Counted from the first letter of the stretch, positions 46,107 to 56,875 are shown. The stretch is 64,000 nucleotides of DNA from Nageia nagi (GCA_050084985.1 JBITNC010000001.1:154194001-154258000), one strand, 5' to 3'. Notes: generated by a model from the sequence alone, not told the origin. Made by a program: numbers and translations.

Positions 46107-47870
46107 TTTTAAATATCATAAACAAACATCGTAAACAAGAAACTCTATTTTTATCTTTTAGATTATATTTTCGAGAAAACAATTTAATGCACAAACATTC
46201 TATATGCAAGCCTACTTTTAACGATGTGCTTATCTTTTTAACTTTTTCGCATATTTTTAATGTCTAAATTAAATGAGCGATATGAGTTGTTTATTTTTTA
46301 ATCTTTTGAATTTTCCTAATTTGTTTTGACTAGTCAAGTGTTAAACAAGCTAGGTTGGGTAATTCTAACATTTGCAAGTTTCTATGGCTTTTGGCTTGGT
46401 TCTAGATGAGTCTCTTTTTTGACTCCTACCTAAAGGAAAGTTACCTTGGTCATCACCTCCAAGTGTAACTGGCTCTATGGTTTTGAGTGCATTATGTCGG
46501 TGGTTACAAAGAAGTGAGAATTAACGATTGGTAGCGACATCCAACTCGTTAATGTTCAATTATTTCTTAAGGCCTTTATGAAATGCATTTAAACAAGTAA
46601 GATAGATTTATGCATACTACCCTCCCAAACATTCATGTCCATTTACTTATCTTATTTTTAGTGTGATGCAATCAAAGTTTATTTTTAAGTGAGTCTTGAC
46701 CTTAATAAACCCTGTTATTCTTTTTAATTATAATGAAATTCCTTATCCAACCTATTAATGATGTTCATTAACCCTTCCAGCTGTGGAAGTTTTATGTATG
46801 ATAAATTCCCTCTTCTTACTAGTCACATATCTCTTCGACCTCCAATGGAGTGGTAAGAGCGGACTTGGTAAGAAGCCGTTAAGTGTGGATAAATTAGTTA
46901 AGTGAGGTTCAATTACTTCTCCAAGAGTCACATATCCCTTCGACCTCCAATGGAGTGGCAAGGGCAGACCTCTTTAAGAGTTTTAATGTGAATTAAATTT
47001 CCAAAAATTAAATGTGAATAAGTTTTACCTCTTTTACTTAACTTATTTCTGATCACTTAAGATCGCATAAAGCGCAAAAGTGAGAGCATACTTTGTCAAC
47101 TGAAAGTACTTAATGTATTCGAATCCCCAATTTATTAACCTTTTTAATATGATTAAACTACCCAAAAAACCCAATTCATTTACCTTAGGTTCATTCCAAC
47201 TTAAGTGTGGTTCATTTACTCCTTCCAATAATAGAAGTATTATGTGTAGTAAATTACTTCCTCTTACTAGTCACATATCCCTTCGACCTCCAATGGAGTG
47301 GTAAGGGCAGACTTAGTAAGAGGTAATTATATGTGGATAAATTAACTAGATTAATGATAATGTGAATAAAAGAAAAGAAAATAATTAATTATCCCTTCTT
47401 ATCAAGTCTATTCTGATCACCTTAGATCGCACGAAGCGCAAAGGGAGAGCATAATTAGACAAGATAAAAAGTTTTTAATGTACCCTTAACCCAAAACATT
47501 AAAAATAAACACCTAACATTATACATAAAATAAATTAATAACAAATGCATTTAACCTTTTACTACCCATTTCCTAAATGCACTCTAAGCAGAGAAATCAC
47601 ACACAGTTTTACCGATTGTGATTTTAAGTATATATAATTAACTTACTGTATTCAAGTCAGATTAGAAAACATACCTATTTTTTCAGAGATCATTACTGAC
47701 TTTGACAGGATAGGTGCTGATCTGGAGAGCACAGAAAATAAAACAAAGCAACAAATCCAACAAAGTAAGTTAGTATTCGATTCCACAGGATGCAAACAGA
47801 AAAAATAAAACCCAAAACAACATGCAACCGATCCTATTTGTGCTTTAATTTTCTAAAATGCATGCAAGGG
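46107..47870 (-). other. G4 5' leader with duplicated blocks
   Basis: About 1.76 kb between PBS and gag, with no coding frame. The block catatcccttcgacctccaa followed by tggagtggtaagggcagac occurs near 46828, 46930 and 47273. A second block (ctgatcacttaagatcgca, then aaagcgcaaaagtgagagcata) occurs near 47050 and 47412. Spacing of about 350-360 bp between the pairs suggests a tandem duplication of leader sequence. It might hold packaging or dimerisation signals; that is inference. Confidence 0.65.
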
Positions 47871-47888
47871 GCCCTCCTTCTAGCGCCA
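47871..47888 (-). other. G4 primer-binding site (TGGCGC type)
   Basis: The minus strand TGGCGCTAGAAGGAGGGC begins three bases after the LTR end. A TGGCG- start is common in Tat and Athila elements and differs from the TGGTATCA primer of all other elements here. The priming tRNA was not determined. Confidence 0.8.
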
Positions 47889-47891
47889 GAT

Positions 47892-50360
47892 TATGTATAT
47901 CAAATTATGAACCTAAAATGCAATTTAGAAAGATAAATCATTCAACATAATTAATCATGAACATATTCGACAATACACATCAATAATATTAATGATATTA
48001 TATTCTAAAGTATTTGAATACAAATAAGCGAGTTTTTATTGATCTGTTGTAATCAACATTTGACAGTGATCATTGCGAATCGATAACAATCAATGCGGGT
48101 GGATGGAAAATGATCAGTCTTTATTATCTATCTAGTGAATCACCGTCAACCAATCTTTGAATCATCGACAATCAGTTCTGTATGTACTAGAGTAATCTTC
48201 ACAGAGTTTTGAAGTGTTTTTATCTATTCCTTTATTGTTCTCTTCCGTGCTTACTTCCGTCGTTCTTCTCCTATATTGACCCTGCACACAGAAAATGAAC
48301 AACACATCAAAAGCATACCTGCTCTCACATATGAATCTGTAAAATGAACAACATAATCTGGAAATATAATCGAGAGGAAATTAACTATTGATCAAGCTTA
48401 CAACCTTTGCTAATAACCTCCTGATATGATTTTAGCAGAGCTTCGCTACAGTAAAATTGGGTCCCTTTGTTCACATACCAAGCTTCAATTTATAAGCTTC
48501 AAAGTTTGTTATACATTTGTTTTGGTGTCCACGATTCTAGGTAACCTCTTGACCTAAATTTTGAGGTGTTGTTATCTTCCATCTGTATCCATGATTATAA
48601 ATTGTACGTACTAGGCTATTCCAGGCTTAGATTTGTTTGTTGTTTAACTATTCATGGATGGTCACCAATTTTTTAGCGATTATATATTAACATTAGAATA
48701 GTCGTTCTATGGTCATTTTTTAATGACAAGGATCGTAAGACCACTTGTTTTATATATGTTCGAAAAGATTGATCCAATAATAGAATTTTAAATCCTTTAT
48801 TGAAGCCCCAGTGTGTTTTACTTGTAATCATGAACTCATTTTAAGATCCCCGGGAGTTTTTCTGGAGCACACAAAATAGATCAAAATCAATAGATAAAGC
48901 GTTTCAGAATAAAATGATGACATCACAGAGGATAAGATAGTCATGTTTTGGTAAAGATCGGGTTCCGGAGATGATGAGGTCAACAAGGGGTGACCAAATA
49001 GCCGGAGCCGGTGAGTAGAAGCATTCCAGAAGGAAATGATAAAGCTTAGTTATGGAAAAGCCCGAGTTCTAGAGATGATGAGGTCAGCAAGGGGTGACCA
49101 AATAATCAGAGCCGATGAGTAAAAGCATTCCAGAAGGAAATGATAAAGCTTAGTTATGGAAAAGCTCGGGTTTTGAAGATGATGAGGTCAGCAGGGGGTG
49201 ACCAAATAGCCGGATCTGGTGAGTAAAGCATTTTGAAAGGAAATGATAAAGCTTAGTTATGGAAAAGCCTAGGTTTCAGAGATGATGAGGTCAGCAAGGG
49301 GTGACCAAATAGCTGGAGCCAGGAAGTAGATCATTCTGGAAATATGATGATGACATCATGGGGAGAACGGAGTTCACATTTTGAATGAAATCAGGTCTCG
49401 AAAGTGATGACATCATCAGGGAGGGATCAAATAGCTAGAACCAGTAAGTATAACATTCTGGAAATATGACAATGACATCACGGGGAGAACGGAGTTCACA
49501 TTTTGAATGAAATCAGGTCTTCAAAGTGATGACATCATCAGGGAGGGATCAAATAGCCGGAACCAGTAAGTATAACATTCTAGAAATATGACGATGGTGT
49601 CACAGGGAGAACGGAGTTCACATTTTGAATGAAACCAGGTCTTGAAAGTGATGACATCATCAGGGAGGGATCAAATAGCCAGAACCAGTAAGTATAACAT
49701 TTTGAAAATATGATGATGACATCACAGGGAGAACGAAGTTCACATTTTGAATGAAACCAGATCCTGAAAGTGATGACATAATCAGGGAGGGATCAAATAA
49801 CCAGAACCTGTAAGTATAACATTCCAAAAATATGATGATGACATCACGGGGAGAATGGAGTTCACATTTTGAATGAAACTGGATCCCAAAAGTGATGATG
49901 TCATCAGGGAGGGATCAAATAGCTGGAACCAGTAAGTATAATATTCCGAAAGTATAACGATGATGTCACAGGGAGAATGAAGTTCACATTTTGAATGAAA
50001 TCAGGTCCTGGAAGTGATGATGTCATCAGGGAGGGATCAAATAGCCAGAACCAGTAAGTATAACATTCCAAAAATATGATAATGACATCATGAGGAGAAC
50101 AGAGTTCACATTTTGAATGAAACTGAGTCCTAAAAATGATGACATCATCAGGGAGGGATCAAATAGTCAGAACCAGTAAGTATAACATTCTGAAAATATG
50201 ACGATGATATCGATGATTATTCTTGATTTACTTTTGGTTAAAATTGTTCACGATGCATATGTCACACAATCTTAATCAACAATGATATATTTTAGAAAAA
50301 ATACTTATTTTATTTATTTATTTATTAAATTTAAAATAGGGTTCATTTCGAGTGTCTACA
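47892..50360 (-). repeat. G4 5' LTR, 2469 bp, with both U3 arrays
   Basis: On the minus strand it runs from TGTAGACACTCG at 50360 to GATATACATA at 47892 (CACA in the other LTR). It contains array A (about 48899-49330) and array B (about 49330-50210), with the same unit number as the 3' LTR as far as I can see. Individual bZIP-like sites have decayed differently from their counterparts. Confidence 0.93.
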
Positions 50361-50365
50361 AGATG
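50361..50365. other. G4 target-site duplication, right (AGATG)
   Basis: Repeat of 31938-31942, followed by the rest of the G2 LTR (TACTTACTAAAAATAG). Confidence 0.95.
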
Positions 50366-50555
50366 TACTTACTAAAAATAGTAATTATGTCTCATATCCA
50401 AAATGACCTCCGAAACTAGAAAAAGATAACTTGTAACCTAAGGGAAGTTTGAATCAATCACTAATGAACTCCCTAATCATATTATTAGCCTATGAGAGTT
50501 CATGAGTAGGCTAATATCCATGTCCTCGATATCTGCTTAGGAAGGGGATATTACA
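50366..50555 (-). repeat. G2 copy 2 5' LTR, part 2
   Basis: Continues the LTR interrupted at 31942 and ends GATATTACA (TGTAATATC on the minus strand). It is followed by ATCTT, the target duplication in G3. Confidence 0.9.
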
Positions 50556-50786
50556 ATCTTTCCTCTAATCATGTCAACCAATTGAATGGTAGAAGCGCAA
50601 CTGAGTTAGAATACCATTAGATAGGAAAGGGTGCTACTCTAGTACTATAGACTAATAGGATCCCTCATCCTGTTAATCCTTTAGATGCTACAAATAGCGG
50701 TTTACTTAGCACCACTAAGTCTTCTGATCCTTTGGAAAGTATAAGTGTAATAATAAGTAAGCATATCCAATTATGAGGCTCTAATT
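50556..50786 (-). repeat. G3 LTR fragment, right flank of G2 copy 2
   Basis: Matches 17799-18040 base by base with substitutions (ctttcctctaatcatgtcaa). It stops at gaggctctaattcc, where truncated copia LTR sequence begins. Confidence 0.85.
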
Positions 50787-50862
50787 CCTTACAATCAATC
50801 TATATACAATCAATCTATATACGAAAGTATACCAACTTGGAATTACTCTAGAATCTTCAACA
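50787..50862 (-). repeat. Copia 3' LTR stub and polypurine tract
   Basis: On the minus strand TGTTGAAGATTCTAGAG starts at 50862 after GAGGGGGAG. It has a 16-bp duplication (acaatcaatctatata) not present in the 5' LTR, and is cut near 50787. Confidence 0.8.
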
Positions 50863-50962
50863 CTCCCCCTCAAGTTGGTGCGTAGATGTCGCTCATTCCC
50901 AATTTGTTGAGACCATCATGAAATGCTCGACTTGATACAGCCTTTGTGAGTAGGTTAGCAAG

Positions 50963-52901
50963 TTATTCTTGAGATGAGACATGAGGTGTTTCAATGATCT
51001 TTGCTTCTAGTTTCTCCTTGATGAAATGCCTATCAACTTCCACACTTTTGGTTCGATCGTGCTGAATTGGGTTGTGGGTAATATCACAAGCTGCCTTGTT
51101 ATCACAATATAGCTTTGTTGGGCTGTTATGCTTAATATTCAGATCTTTTAATAAATTACAGATCCATAACAATTCACATATTACCTTAGTCATTCCTCTG
51201 AACTCAAATTCAGCACTAGATAGAGCAACTATAGCTTTTTCTTGCTTTGCCAAGTGACCAAATTTCCTCCTACAAAGGTGAAATACCCTACTGTAGACTA
51301 TCTCTCTTTTACTGATCCAGCCCAATCTACATCAGTGTATCCTTTGACATCTAGATTATTCCCCTTTTTAAACATAATCCCTTCCCTTGGAGATGACTTC
51401 AAGTAGCGCAAAATGTGGGTAACTGCATTCATATGTTCTTCACTTGGAGAATGCATGAATTGGCTTACGACACTTAGTACATATGCCAAGTCATGCCAAG
51501 TATGTGCAAGATACATTAGTTTCCCAACTAATCTTTTAAACCTCTCCTTGTTTGTTGGAACTTGATCCAGATATATGCCTAGCTTCAAGTTTTCTTCCAT
51601 AGGAGTTGTAACTAGACTACATGCCATCATACCAGTCTCACTTAGTAAATCTAAGGCATATTTTTGTTGAGATAGAAAGACACATTCCTTTGATCTTGAC
51701 ACTTCAATACCAAGGAAGTACTTCAATGGACCAAGGTCCTTTATCTCAAATTCTTGAGCCAGATGGTTCTGTAATGCTCTCCTCTTTTTGAATCATTTTC
51801 TGTTACTATCATATCATCAACATACACAATGAGACAAGTAATCATTCGTTTATTATGCTTCACAAAAAGAGTATGATATGAGTTACTCTGTTTGTATCCA
51901 AAAGCCTTCATTGACTTTGTAAACCTTCCAAACCATGCTCTCGGAGATTGCTTTAGATCGTATAGGGCCTTTTTTAATCTGCAGATATGTTTTCCACCTT
52001 TTGATTGCATATTACATCCAGGGGGCAACTCCATGTATACTTCCTCTTGAAGGTCTCCATGCAAGAAGGCATTCTTCACATCAAACTTGTGCAATGGCCA
52101 GTCAAGATTCATTACCAAGGATATAAGAATATGAACAGTATTGATTTTTTCTACTGGTGCGAATGTCTCCATGTAGTCAATTCCATAAGTTTGAGTGTAC
52201 CCCTTGGCAACTAGTCTAGCTTTGAATTGTTCAATGGTTCCATCTGCCTTGTATTTGATTATGAAAACCAACCTACATCCAACAGGTTTCTTTCCTTCAG
52301 GTAGCTCAACAACATTCCGAGTTGAGTTCTTTTGAAGTGACTTCATTTCTTCATTCATAGCTTCCTTCCACCTAGGATCTCCCAGAGCTTCCTGCATGTT
52401 AGTAGGAATAGATACAACAGATAATTGATTCGCAAATGACTCACTTTCTTTTGATAGTCTATGGTAGGATACATAATTGCTCATGGGATACTTAGGATCG
52501 GAACTAAGAACAGGTTCATAGTTAGCTCTAGGTATACCTCTAGTGGCTCGATTAGGTAGTACTTTTGGAAGGAATTGAGATTCAAAATGTACCTGGGGTT
52601 CGGGAAAGGAATTATCTTCAAAAAACAATTGGTTAGATGGTACTTGAAGTGGAGTTGCTTCCATCTGATTCTGAATATTTTCCTTGTTTAAACTAACATT
52701 TGGTTCATCAAGAATAGGTTGCTCATGCTGCCCGATTGCCTCCTCTGGACACTCACCACTTTTATCCAAAAATTCACCACTTGTATCCAATTGGTCCAAA
52801 GAAGGATTTAGATTTAGAGTCTGCAATTCATTTTGTCTCTCCCCCTGAATAGCATAGTACATGTCATTTTCATGAAAGACAACATCAAGGGTGACATACA
52901 T
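50963..52901 (-). pseudogene. pol: Copia reverse transcriptase and RNase H
   Basis: 52901-51741 contains VGCRLVFIIKYKADGTIEQF, KARLVAKGYTQTYGIDYMET, FDVKNAFLHGDLQEEVYM (catalytic Asp) and CLIVYVDDMIV. The frame shifts near 51740, then 51726-51298 continues (MKYFLGIEVSRSKECVFLSQ, DLAYVLSVVSQFM, GYTDVDWAGS). RNase H at 51325-50963 has ALSSAEFEFRGMTKVICELL (E-Y changed to E-F) and LYCDNKAACDI. Two shifts at 51740 and 51310 break an otherwise well-kept frame. Confidence 0.88.
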
Positions 52902-53843
52902 TTTTTGTGATGGGGGATGATAGCAGCGATAGCCCTTCTGAAGTGGGGCATAGCCAAAAAAGACACATCATAATGCTCGTGGTTCTAGCTTATCATGCAA
53001 TGGCATATTAAGATGCACAAATGCCACACACCCAAAAATTCTAGGTGATAAACTTGGAGTAGTAGGAGCAGTTATAGTCAAATGAAGAACTTCAAAAGGA
53101 GTCTAAAAATTCAATGAGCTGGAGGGTACACAGTTAATGAGGTAAGCTGCAACACTAAGAACTTCACCCCAGTAACTGGTGGGCATGTGAGCTCCAAACA
53201 AAGAGGCTCATACAACTTCAAGTAGGTGGTGATTCTTGCGGTTTGCAACCCCATTTTGCTGAGGGGAATAAGGGCAAGTCATCTAGTGAGATATGCCATG
53301 TTCCTGCAAGTACTTCTTTAGGTCCTGATTAACAAACTCTCCACCATTATTAGTACGAAGAACTTGTATGTGAGATTAGTATTGAGTGGCAATCATCTTA
53401 TGAAATTTCTGAAACAAGGACCTAACTTCATTCTTGGATTTCATCAAGCAAACCCAAGTCATACGAGTGTGATCATCAATAAATGTGACAAACCAACATG
53501 AACCATTCAAGGAAGGGTGTTTGGCTAGCCCCCATACATCAGAGTGAATCAACATAAAAGGTACTAGACTTTTATTCATGCTCAATGGGAACGATACACG
53601 ATGACTTTTTGCAAGTTGACAAATACTACATTTGAAATCTGAAGTACTTAATTGAGAAAACAAATTTGGGAATAATTTTTTTAAATATCCAAAAGACACA
53701 TGACCCAAGCGCTTGTGCCACAACCAAATTTCAAAGGATTTATCAATCTGATTCATTGAAAGAGCTTGAGCCAACTGATGTGAGCTAGTAGGATTCAAAT
53801 CTAGATAGTACAGCTTTCCCCTTCTAGTACCATAACCAATCAT
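52902..53843 (-). pseudogene. pol: Copia integrase
   Basis: 53843-53376 carries the pre-integrase zinc domain (LWHKRLGHVSFGYLKKL, FKCSICQLAKSHRVSF) and the first catalytic Asp (MLIHSDVWGLAKHP). The downstream part, in degraded frames to 52905, shows RTNNGGEF for the usual RTDNGGEF and NGVANRKN for NGVAERKN. The second Asp and the Glu are therefore replaced by Asn. Inactive. Confidence 0.84.
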
Positions 53844-54083
53844 CTTTCAAGTTTGAATGTCCTTAAAAACATAATGGTTAGGCTAGAAAATCACAACACA
53901 ATACAATGCACTAGTTATTTGGGCAACAGACAATAAATTATGGTTAAGGGAAGGTACAACTAAAATAGAATTAAGATTCAAATTATGTGATAGAGGAACT
54001 GAACATTCTCCAATCACAGGTGAGGGATTGCCATTGGCAGTAGAGACTATATGTGTGGTGGACTATTTCATAGACTGAACATG

Positions 54084-54470
54084 CTAACTGTCAAAGGTCA
54101 TGTGATCCGTAGCACCAAAATCAATTATCCATGTACTACTACTACAATCTGATGCAGAAGTATGGAAATCCTTACCAATGTTACCTGAAGTAGCAATCAA
54201 AGAGGAAGCTTTTGCACCATCATTAGAAGGTTTGGTCACAACAACAGAAGCTTGGTGATTTGGCTTCGAATTACGCTTGCACAATGCCTTTGCTGGATCC
54301 CACCAATCTGGATAGTCAATTAAGTCATAACATCATGCCTTTGTATGGCTTGTCTCACCACATTGAGTGCACAAATGTTCGGGTTTGGCAGCATCTATTT
54401 CATAGCTGCCCTTCTGAGATCGTGCTTGGTCAGAATCAATTTTTTGAGCAGATTATCATGGTTGAGGCTT
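54084..54470 (-). pseudogene. pol: Copia zinc knuckle and protease
   Basis: Near 54390-54350 a CTQCGETSHTKA knuckle is followed by a stop and C (C-x2-C-x4-H-x4-C). 54284-54084 reads KRNSKPNHQASVVV, then SSTWIIDFGATDHMT, the protease active site with D-F-G-A for the usual D-S-G-A. That change should abolish activity. Confidence 0.84.
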
Positions 54471-54614
54471 AGCGCATCGAGCCATTAGAGTGGAAGACTC
54501 AAGATTATTGAGTTCAGCATTTAAGGTGGCTCGACATACAACATCTCGACGGACATAGGCATAAGTGTCATCGAGGTCCATTGTGGGGTCCTTCCGAAGA
54601 ACCTCACCTCTAAT

Positions 54615-55220
54615 TTATTCGAATTTTGCATCCAGGCCATTAAGAAAGATGTGCACTCTCAACCGTGTAACAGATTTCTTATAGGTGACAATATCATCAA
54701 GATCCTTCATGATAACTTTATCACAATAATCTAATTCTTGGAAAATTTCAACAAGCTCACCATAATAAGTTGATAAAGGTCGACTAGCTTGTTTGGTGGT
54801 GAAGGCATGCTGATTTAGTGCAAAGAGTTGTGTCTCATCCGATCCATCATAGAATGCTTTGGCAAGAGCACTCCAGATTTCCCTTGCAGTATGCAGTCGA
54901 AGATAACGCTTCATTATCTCTGGCGACATGGAGGTCAGCAACCAACCCTTGACCTTTTGATTCTCTGCATACCACTTTGCATAGGCAGCATTAGTTTCCT
55001 TTGGTGGATCAGTTTTACCAATAATATATTCGAGCTTCTTATGTCTTATGATTTGCATCTCTAATATTTGGGACCATACATCATAGTTACTTTCGGCGAG
55101 GACAACTCCGGCCTGGAAGCCAGAATTTTCAGATTGAATATGGTTTACTGGAGTTGATGATTCGGAAGCCATATGGTGTTTTTCGGGTGGCTCTGATACC
55201 AAGTCAAATTTGGTTTTCAT
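54615..55220 (-). CDS. gag: Copia gag
   Basis: 201 uninterrupted codons. GVVLAESNYDVWSQILEMQI, PEIMKRYLRLHTAREIWSAL and FALNQHAFTTKQASRPLSTY are the usual copia gag (UBN2-like) motifs. The true start may be the ATG for MASESSTPVNHIQ at about 55172, because the first residues cover the PBS (55189-55201) and LTR end. Confidence 0.85.
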   Translation of the reverse strand: MKTKFDLVSEPPEKHHMASESSTPVNHIQSENSGFQAGVVLAESNYDVWSQILEMQIIRHKKLEYIIGKTDPPKETNAAYAKWYAENQKVKGWLLTSMSPEIMKRYLRLHTAREIWSALAKAFYDGSDETQLFALNQHAFTTKQASRPLSTYYGELVEIFQELDYCDKVIMKDLDDIVTYKKSVTRLRVHIFLNGLDAKFE

Positions 55221-55405
55221 TCATCACTAGCTCTTTACAATATTGTGGGCATAATAACCACTATACATAATTGGAATGCTAAAGTTTAGGACTACAAATT
55301 TGTCACCCAGCAGAGCATATCTCTAATCTAGGAAATATATATATATTTACAATCAATCTATATACGGAAGTATACCAACTTGGAATTACTCTAGAATCTT
55401 CAACA
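55203..55405 (-). repeat. Copia 5' LTR, about 203 bp
   Basis: On the minus strand it runs from TGTTGAAGATTC at 55405 to about CAAATTTGAC, one base from the PBS TGGTATCAGAGCC (55189-55201). The short length is at the low end for copia elements. Confidence 0.78.
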
Positions 55406-56205
55406 AAAATAAATTCTTAAACATAATCCAGCTTGAAAAGAAGGTTAAATTGAATTGCTGAGATGAGATAGCAAAAGTGCAGTACTCAACCAAAGGCAGT
55501 TGAGGACAAAGTTGTATCTAAAGTGGAAGCTAAGTTAATATAGCTTTAATGTCCGCTAATAGGAACCCATGCACAGCCTAAACATGATAGAAAGTTTAAA
55601 AAGCTTCATACTGAATTGAATATAGCTTTGAGATGCTTCTCTTTCAATAGGGAAGTTGGGATTAGTCCGCTTAAGGAGGCAACATATTGCGCTGACAACT
55701 TTGTCTCTGAATTCCGTTTCATTTTCATCTTCCCCGAAGTGCAATCCCTTAATTGAGAGAACTTCTTTTCGAGTGTCTTCCCATTTACCTCTAGTGTCGT
55801 TGCTTTCCACCAACTTTTGCCATTGTGGATTGTCTTTTGTGATGAGAGAGAGTTCTTTGGGGCAATAGTTTGAGGTTGGCATTTTTCCCTGAATTCATGT
55901 CGCTAATGAGATAATAATTTCCTTGGATAGAACCACAATTACTATTTCACATGTTTCAGCAGCTTTAAATATAAGAGGAGAAAATTTGTGGGCAAGTGGC
56001 AAGCTTTTATTATCTTCGTCAAAGAAGCATGAAACATGTGCTTTTATCCATGGGACCAGTTATCAAAATATTCAACGTCCGTCGAATGTCACCAGCTATC
56101 AGAATTGCACCTCTCAACGTCCGTCGAAGGACCTGAGTTTGTCATAAAAACGTTTTAAAAAATCAATGTATGCTTGTAATTATTTGTACGATTCTTTCCT
56201 CTCAA
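55406..56205 (-). pseudogene. TIR-domain gene copy 2, deleted
   Basis: Closely matches 18885-19577 and 20861-21000. Compared with copy 1 it lacks about 29 and 40 bp inside the domain (around 55862 and 55907), removing the KWPMLEL block with its Glu. It also lacks about 1.28 kb joining 19577 to 20861, removing the TIR N-terminus and upstream exons. The remaining open part, 55882-55556, encodes only the TIR tail (SLITKDNPQWQKLVES, KGLHFGEDENETEF). It cannot make a TIR domain. Confidence 0.87.
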
Positions 56206-56321
56206 TTCTGGGTTGAGAAATTTATGTAAGTCTGTGTGACCATTAAATGGTCACGCGCACACGCCAGCTCAGAGGCAAGCGCATAGACAACAAGCCGGGG
56301 ATAGTCTATGGTCTTTTGGAT

Positions 56322-56830
56322 CAGGGGTCAAAATTGACTAGTGGGTCAACTTTTTATTTGAAGAGTTGTTTTGACTTTCTACCCTTCAAGATTGATAGGT
56401 AAATATTTATTTACACTTCAAATGAAAATCTTAGCAAGTAATATCTCATCAATAATAATTTTTTTATGGTGTGGTCTCTTAGTATTTGTTGTTGGTATTG
56501 ATATCTCATCAATAATACAATTTTTATTATTTGTGGTTGGGAAGGACTTTGTTTTTAAATGGATAAAAGTTGCCATTCCACCGAGTCATACGTCCTCTAC
56601 TTTATTTTTTATATTTGTGGCCAGGGGTCAAAATTGACTAGTGGGTCAACTTTTTATTTGAAGAGTTGTTTTGACTTTCTACCCTTCAAGATTGATAGGT
56701 AAATATTTTTTTACACTTCAAATGAAAATCTTAGCAAGTAATATCTCATCAATAATAATTTTTTTATGGTGTGGTCTCTTAGTATTTGTTGTTGGTATTA
56801 ATATCTCATCAATAATACAATTTTTATTAT
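56322..56830. repeat. Direct repeat, 300-bp period, with W-box clusters
   Basis: 56322-56530 recurs at 56622-56830, offset exactly 300 bp, with few differences. Each copy opens with four TTGACY sites (W-box core) in about 50 bp: GTCAA 56327, TTGAC 56334, GTCAA 56345, TTGAC 56371, and the same plus 300. W-boxes bind WRKY factors in plant defence promoters. The position is upstream of TIR copy 2 on its strand. Open frames here (56371-56637, 56671-56865) are repeat sequence, not genes. Confidence 0.75.
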
Positions 56831-56875
56831 GTGATCTCTTAGTATTTGTTGTTGGTATTATATAAACTAAGTAAA

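Larger units (their letters stand above)
31943..50360 (-). mobile_element. G4: 18.4-kb Tat-type gypsy retrotransposon, complete
   Basis: LTR 31943-34399 and LTR 47892-50360 bracket internal DNA read on the minus strand: PBS, long leader, gag with a coiled-coil extension, protease, RT, degenerate RNase H, archaeal-type RNase H, integrase, extra frame, 3' noncoding and PPT. A perfect 5-bp duplication (AGATG) flanks it. A second RNase H after the first is the hallmark of the plant Tat lineage of Ty3/gypsy. The LTRs are clearly similar, with scattered mostly C/T and G/A differences, so insertion is fairly recent relative to the other elements here. The frames carry a few stops and at least two frameshifts. 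Confidence 0.95.
24921..50555 (-). mobile_element. G2 chromovirus copy 2, complete but split by G4
   Basis: Minus strand: 3' LTR 24921-26217, integrase with chromodomain, RNase H, RT, protease, gag, PBS 30877-30889, then the 5' LTR in two parts, 30891-31942 and 50366-50555. Flanks ATCCT (24916-24920) and ATCTT (50556-50560) are a decayed 5-bp target duplication inside a G3 LTR. Without the G4 insertion it would be about 7.2 kb, usual for a chromovirus. All domains are present but every long frame is broken. Confidence 0.9.
50787..55405 (-). mobile_element. Ty1/copia retrotransposon, 3' LTR truncated
   Basis: Minus strand: 5' LTR 55405-55203, PBS 55201-55189, gag, zinc knuckle, protease, integrase, RT, RNase H, PPT (GAGGGGGAG before 50862) and a 3' LTR of which only about 75 bp remain. 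Integrase before RT is the copia order. The right end abuts the TIR flank and the left end abuts a G3 fragment, with no shared duplication, so a deletion removed the 3' LTR end plus about 0.85 kb of flank present in copy 1. Confidence 0.9.

Noticed and set aside
46755-47304. Short frames with HWRSKGYVT-like words
   Set aside because: They are translations of the repeated leader block of G4, which is noncoding and out of frame with gag.
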